Source: a virus. From it: a DNA stretch of 39,795 nt. The translations under genes were made by a program, and so were the position numbers. Position 1 is the stretch's first letter, and each line of letters starts with the position of its first letter. Where the stretch lies: IMG/VR virus record IMGVR_UViG_3300035698_009730, positions 1-39,795 of that record; one strand, written 5' to 3'. This document shows positions 37,201-39,795 of the stretch, piece after piece. The notes below the pieces were generated by a model that saw only the letters and a list, made by a program, of their open reading frames with translations, was not told the origin of the DNA and made no database searches.

Positions 37201-39795
37201 ACTGCTACCGAATTAGAAGAAAGGCTTCGCTCATCTGAGGCGTTGTTATATGCGGAAGATAAAGAGAATGGCGAACTTATAAATAGCCATATCATAGGAC
37301 TTGTGTTTAAAAATCTAGGATATGATGGCATAGTTCTTCAAAATGCGAATGAAAGATTTGAAAATATGGATATGGGATACGCGACTTCTCATGTTCATGT
37401 ATTTGAAGATACTCCTTCACAAATTAAAAGCAGAAAAGATAATATAAATTATAGTGAGAATGAAGATAGTATTTATTTATCTACATTGGAAGACGTAGAA
37501 AACGATTTCAACAAACCAACCACAGAAAAACCCCTAACCGGAAAGGAGAAAATAAATGCCCTGCTTCAAGCTAAAAAACGGAATAAGGATACACTTAAAC
37601 GACAAAGCTTTCACAGACAAAGACTCATTAAAGCATTTAAAGGAAAAGGGGATACCTCAACTATTAAAATCCTTCCCTCAAAAACAAGACAGCAAAGAGC
37701 GTTTAACAAAATAGGCAATCTTTTTGGTGTAAATGTAATCCTATTTAAATCAACAGATCCGAATATAAATAATTTCAATGGGTTTACCTACCCAGATTCA
37801 AACGATATTTTTGTAAATGCTGCAAACGATAATAATATAATGGCTATAATCGGGCATGAAACTATGCACCAGTTTGAAGTCCAGCACCCAGAAGAATACA
37901 AAGAATTAGTAAAAGCCCTTAAATCAAACGTAAAGAACTATAAGACATACTCAGACAAGCTTAAAAGGGTAAGGGGCGTATTGGGCGCAGAAGAGCTAAC
38001 AGACACAGAAGTATTTGACGAGTTCGTGGCTGATTTTTCAGGCGATCAATTCCAGAATGGTGAGTTCTTAGAGAAACTTAGCCAAGAAAATCCTAACCTA
38101 TTCAACAAACTTGTTAAGATTTTAGCCGATATAGTCAGAAAATTAAAGAGTATTACCAATCGGGCAGAGAAGCATATCATAGATGTTGAAAAGGCACAGG
38201 CTGACTTGTTAAGTGCTTTTGGTAAGGCATTGAGAGTTTCGCGTTTTGAAAACGCAAAAGGTAAGGGTAAATTACAATCTATAGAATTGGCAAACCCATT
38301 TTATTCTCAACTACTAAAATCGGTTGAAGCTATAAAACAAAAAGTTATGCCAGCCAAAGCTTGGAAACAGGTAATAGCAAGTAAGAATTTTAACGCAAAA
38401 CAGGAAGAAATTGAGTGGTCGGGGGTTAATGAGTGGTTGGATTCCAGGAAAGGGAAGGTTACCAAGGCAGAGGTTGTTACTTATCTGAATGAAAATCAGG
38501 TTGTGCTTGAGGAGGTTGTGAAGGGTGGAGAATTAACCCATAATAGATTAGGTTGGATGAAGCGTGGAAATATCTATAAACCATCTTCGGAGTTTAATTT
38601 AGGGCATATCGAATATTTGCCATCTAACGGTAAGTATATCTATAATTCTCTTGGTGGTGTCCGTAATGGTTTTGACACACTTGAGGATGCAAAAGATGAT
38701 GCTTTAATGGTTGCGGAGAATATCGGATTGGATGAAACCAAATTCTCCCAATACCAACTCACCGGAGGTGAGAATTACAAAGAATTGTTCTTGACACTTC
38801 CAAACACTGAAGATTATTCATGGAAAGACGGACATGACTCATACAGCGATGTAAAAAATCCTTTAGTTAGAGTCAGGACAAACGAGAGAATCGTAGACGG
38901 GAAGAAAGTTCTTGTAATTGAAGAGGTACAGGGTCCATTAAAGGAAGAAGAAAAGAATATGCCAGCATGGGCGCAACAAGGGAAAAATCAGTATCTTATT
39001 GCCCTAAAGAAAATGGTGCGTTATGCAGCAGAAAATGGATTTGATGTGCTGAGCTGGACTGAAGGACAGGTTCAGGTTGATAGGTACTCTTTAGAAAAAC
39101 AGATCGATTCTATATCATATAGGAAAAATAAAAATGGTACTTATCAGGTAGCTGCGTATGATTTAACAAGTCAGAAAAAAGTAATCCTTGCTGAGTCTGA
39201 AGCTACTGCCAAAAGGGTCGAGGCTTTATTCGGAAAAGATATTTTGGAGAAAATTGAAGGTGGAAAAGGCGTGGTCGATGGTGACACTACATTTCTAAGA
39301 GAGCAGGACCTCAAAGTCGGAGGCGAGAAACTAAAAGCGTTATACGACCGCATGCTCCCTGATATTGCAAACAAATTCTTCAACAAAAAAGCATGGGGTA
39401 AGGCAAGGGTTGGGGAGATTGAGATAGAAGGAACATCTAAAGCCTACGTTGATTTAGTTTACTATGAAGATACGCAAAAAGATGAATGGTCAGTTTTGGA
39501 GCCTTCCGGAGAGATGGAAACCAAAGATATCAAAAGGGGGCTCGCTTCCGAGAGGGATGCAGATGCTTATTTGAATGAGTACCTTGCTGACAAAGGCATC
39601 GCAGTTAAACTCCACGCCCTACCAATAACACCCACCATGAAATCCAAAGCCCTTAAAGAAGGCATGCCACTTTTCAAGACAGATGACAAAGCCTGGATGG
39701 AAGAAGGCAAAGGGTATTTTAACACAGCCCCTGTCGGCGATGTAGACCTAAATATAAACAGGGATTTTGAAGAGGCAGGATTGAATCTCCCCAAA
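31222..39795 (+). CDS. giant polyvalent protein (RadC/JAB, GNAT, ADP-ribosyltransferase, metallopeptidase domains), 3' partial
   Basis: SD AAGGAG and a TAA just before the ATG fix the start. No stop occurs to the window end (2,858 codons). Domains in order: two DAExAFQEYL peptides (3-12, 44-53); glycine-rich hydrophobic segments (174-226, 334-350); coiled coils (about 514-690); QLDLF (1293-1297); RadC/JAB domain (about 1334-1465) with HNHPSG (1406-1411); GNAT-like domain (about 1630-1735) with KGKQKTGIGSK; ADP-ribosyltransferase-like domain (about 1780-2065) with SHGT and FGAVNYFTSD; zincin metallopeptidase with HETMH (2212-2216) and DEFVAD; then polyvalent-associated domains from about 2393. 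Such proteins are thought to enter the cell with phage DNA and act on host proteins. Each activity is inferred from motifs. The real C-terminus lies outside the window. Confidence 0.85.
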   Translation, partial: MSDAEQAFQEYLKSEENNNLQKTSNWYAPTQTKNLSSNVDQGQDAERAFQEYLKKDSDTQQMYGWSSQTQPQAGMVGAGAKLDPIQNRGMRGYQKERGISGDVGASVGRGVADLASLTGHALKTVDPDGGINVVDSAGQWLIDKADKAQKSDILRPDESEANGEGFVKRGIMGGIQSMVPSVAPVLAGAGTGGLVGSVVPGVGTAVGAFVGGTAATLGLFGIGTYGQKKEEYLKSGIDEKTAHSSALKQAVVEGGIEELSNLLGFFTFGGSKLVTQPLKATAKELLKTPIKTFAKNLTKNALLNEVPTEMIQGALGAKIDQNLGLLPDGAWQEAAVESIIPAVTMSVFFGLGAQGLTSTRRSMLKKQLNSEDNGKRVDAVTEIAKEIKDKELKQAWFNMTMPLIKNSEPIDVNLDFSQVGKSTTPPTDTEIIGTLKSSLDSGEMTPEQIIELKKYPANERFIPALDKLVADYDDITYKNDTPDGKLFNAARNSRLMERSARGEDITLDTSTPTPEELQWEADIKAQRAGIPKQKAKLEQQANELKAQLADKKASDELKADIQNNLIDNQKKIDDLSRFERQQEQIDMTDMSELERVESQRRSVEALEKRQAEILDSEMFTESSQDTLDPNQVNFREDSVARRQRQIDREKESTWEADIKSQNNKKIDPTELARVRNQQKIKNIELNEAVPETKKYPIEPNLYNKIDLMQEEVNNSEVGGFNQDSGIRFKATSPMWMRNVQKSLSAAGLKAMNRVAFNAIFNKLKNRKTLTPIQAEQYSHIKPELESYVGESGELQDFAEEEAYAVEEANIIQDIDNNKFVPAELLRKHPDLISPDNIMEDSKGMDTILKNDVKKQDWEKPSIVEETTPLRKNINKLWKKYFIGMFNSLKKMRGEANAKATIGLATNSDVIIRKLTQLESAIENNDINGINKALGGLGQYLPTDPNNKDAGIERDKVLTDAQKEAFKNLSDEIILDYLKIEQQKKNDNYGDSRYEVSKAIDEDTLFVGGNANYILSEAFSRGLVDKNGDSKGEDSPLKNEIGYSKGDIGNFKGNKGIYTGVVKKEPGGNLYEIEMQEGSEKGTKRFIQKARKDMTDQERQAWADHLRKTNNNIRKTLSKEAVPSLYKKSTYKGKESISGVIIHKSTKFPGKWQASAWDERGFIGDTTHNTKKEAINDAIAGGNDLIGRTEFDKISKTDEFLQGIKDTEETQRWNKEQYEKSKLKDQTPITPTEGNKKSKEDLNPVKDTTQPTTKQAKEPQSKIEEPQSSFKKDIAKDNKRDYVESKENKSETKQLDLFEYKPEKAEKDSIQESLRTKQEVSTAPISGVDVSNSEYVVQTDEDAAALISHLVGTPEERAYFLILDKDGKVLEVLQHSAGGKGSSSIDPSVAIGRVFNKKNATKVIFAHNHPSGTVEPSRPKYEGDQANDVTAIGKIKDTAALRDIKVTAMIVGADSFSVFDENGIISEAKIGKTIKKADIQIKERAFTKKRTDRLEKFGPANIGERLYKEQDGFLLLDGRNREVGFLPFPSGLSQKEISARLIAATEKTNAQSMVINSKPKKNLADRISFLEKLPDGLKDIGVGVVDIIRYDMNGNPTHSAPSSGTGYTVKDLKSDKVLYQTTEDLISVKGMQAKWEKEGINLSLFEDKKEIRINNIIVPKGKQKTGIGSKIIQEVVEYADNVGKRIVLTPGLKDDSHGTTSRSRLVKFYKRFGFVESKGRNLDYEIGAGKMYRDSKPKFSTKEDSGNITTKKDKNFKKWSKGYLVLEDYEIADAKADAGVVVKVSHGTTDEFDIFDPTKKGNKEGQFGAVNYFTSDKGDADINYAGEGPDLTNRIEQRAEQIAYEIGDSYNEEEIKELSDEYDLEFDPETESYPEDLPTEMARKELSGGKPNRLDLYVRLDKPAYIGGNTTTWVDNFDSEAISEDATEQILEENDATKVDIEEYEDEIQDRIYEIEMDTESEILNAIQQALYEVNSDVYAIDVYQSLELDDGEITATELEERLRSSEALLYAEDKENGELINSHIIGLVFKNLGYDGIVLQNANERFENMDMGYATSHVHVFEDTPSQIKSRKDNINYSENEDSIYLSTLEDVENDFNKPTTEKPLTGKEKINALLQAKKRNKDTLKRQSFHRQRLIKAFKGKGDTSTIKILPSKTRQQRAFNKIGNLFGVNVILFKSTDPNINNFNGFTYPDSNDIFVNAANDNNIMAIIGHETMHQFEVQHPEEYKELVKALKSNVKNYKTYSDKLKRVRGVLGAEELTDTEVFDEFVADFSGDQFQNGEFLEKLSQENPNLFNKLVKILADIVRKLKSITNRAEKHIIDVEKAQADLLSAFGKALRVSRFENAKGKGKLQSIELANPFYSQLLKSVEAIKQKVMPAKAWKQVIASKNFNAKQEEIEWSGVNEWLDSRKGKVTKAEVVTYLNENQVVLEEVVKGGELTHNRLGWMKRGNIYKPSSEFNLGHIEYLPSNGKYIYNSLGGVRNGFDTLEDAKDDALMVAENIGLDETKFSQYQLTGGENYKELFLTLPNTEDYSWKDGHDSYSDVKNPLVRVRTNERIVDGKKVLVIEEVQGPLKEEEKNMPAWAQQGKNQYLIALKKMVRYAAENGFDVLSWTEGQVQVDRYSLEKQIDSISYRKNKNGTYQVAAYDLTSQKKVILAESEATAKRVEALFGKDILEKIEGGKGVVDGDTTFLREQDLKVGGEKLKALYDRMLPDIANKFFNKKAWGKARVGEIEIEGTSKAYVDLVYYEDTQKDEWSVLEPSGEMETKDIKRGLASERDADAYLNEYLADKGIAVKLHALPITPTMKSKALKEGMPLFKTDDKAWMEEGKGYFNTAPVGDVDLNINRDFEEAGLNLPK

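Noticed and set aside
36747-37331. 194-codon minus-strand ORF
   Set aside because: Antisense shadow of the giant polyvalent frame, Ser/Leu-rich with no SD or motif. The same holds for the other minus-strand ORFs between 31400 and 39794.
1-39795. CRISPR arrays, tRNA/rRNA genes, insertion sequences, attachment sites
   Set aside because: No regularly spaced direct repeats, cloverleaf with CCA-type acceptor, transposase or integrase could be seen in the window.

Overview
The window is part of an AT-rich tailed double-stranded DNA phage genome, free or integrated. The evidence is a P22-like packaging and head block (small terminase, large terminase, portal of about 700 residues, scaffold, major capsid protein), an adaptor-like gene after the capsid, no tape-measure, sheath or tail-tube genes, and a giant virion-associated polyvalent protein running off the right end. 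This points to a short-tailed (podovirus-like) phage of a bacterium that uses strong Shine-Dalgarno sites and sigma70-type promoters. The host cannot be named from the sequence. No integrase, lysis gene, DNA polymerase, tRNA, rRNA, CRISPR array or insertion sequence was found.

Layout. (1) 1-4800, plus strand: small early genes, most without recognisable function, plus a ribbon-helix-helix regulator, a winged-helix replication-type protein, an AT-rich origin-like stretch with DnaA-type boxes, two decayed DNA methyltransferase genes, a PD-(D/E)XK-type nuclease and an SSB-like protein. A strong hairpin terminator at 4902-4941 closes the block. (2) 7366-4940, minus strand: a seven-gene operon from a strong promoter at 7409-7436. 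It holds small unknown proteins, a two-helix membrane protein, a small basic DNA-binding-like protein and, last, a PAPS-reductase/PP-loop family enzyme. (3) From 7498 rightwards, plus strand: small genes, then packaging, portal, a phage GroES, a promoter and attenuator-like leader (15169-15404), scaffold, capsid-associated proteins, major capsid protein, a beta-helix protein and a lectin-like protein. A minus-strand HNH homing endonuclease (20311-20967) with a structured RNA in its leader interrupts the series. (4) 21116-31180: adaptor and tail or fibre proteins, including a tandem duplication of about 1.5 kb (24027-27027) that created a chimeric gene and two repeat-protein paralogues, followed by a frameshifted coiled-coil protein. 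(5) 31222 to the end: one uninterrupted reading frame of at least 2,858 codons. It encodes a polyvalent protein with glycine-rich hydrophobic segments, coiled coils, a RadC/JAB domain, a GNAT acetyltransferase domain, an ADP-ribosyltransferase-like domain, an HExxH metallopeptidase and polyvalent-associated domains.

How it fits together. The two regulatory hubs are the divergent promoters near 7400-7530 and the tandem promoters before the scaffold gene. GroES probably helps fold the phage capsid proteins. The polyvalent protein is probably packaged with the DNA and ejected into the next host to act early in infection. Several genes are visibly broken or duplicated, so recent recombination or decay has been active, or the sequence carries a few indel errors.
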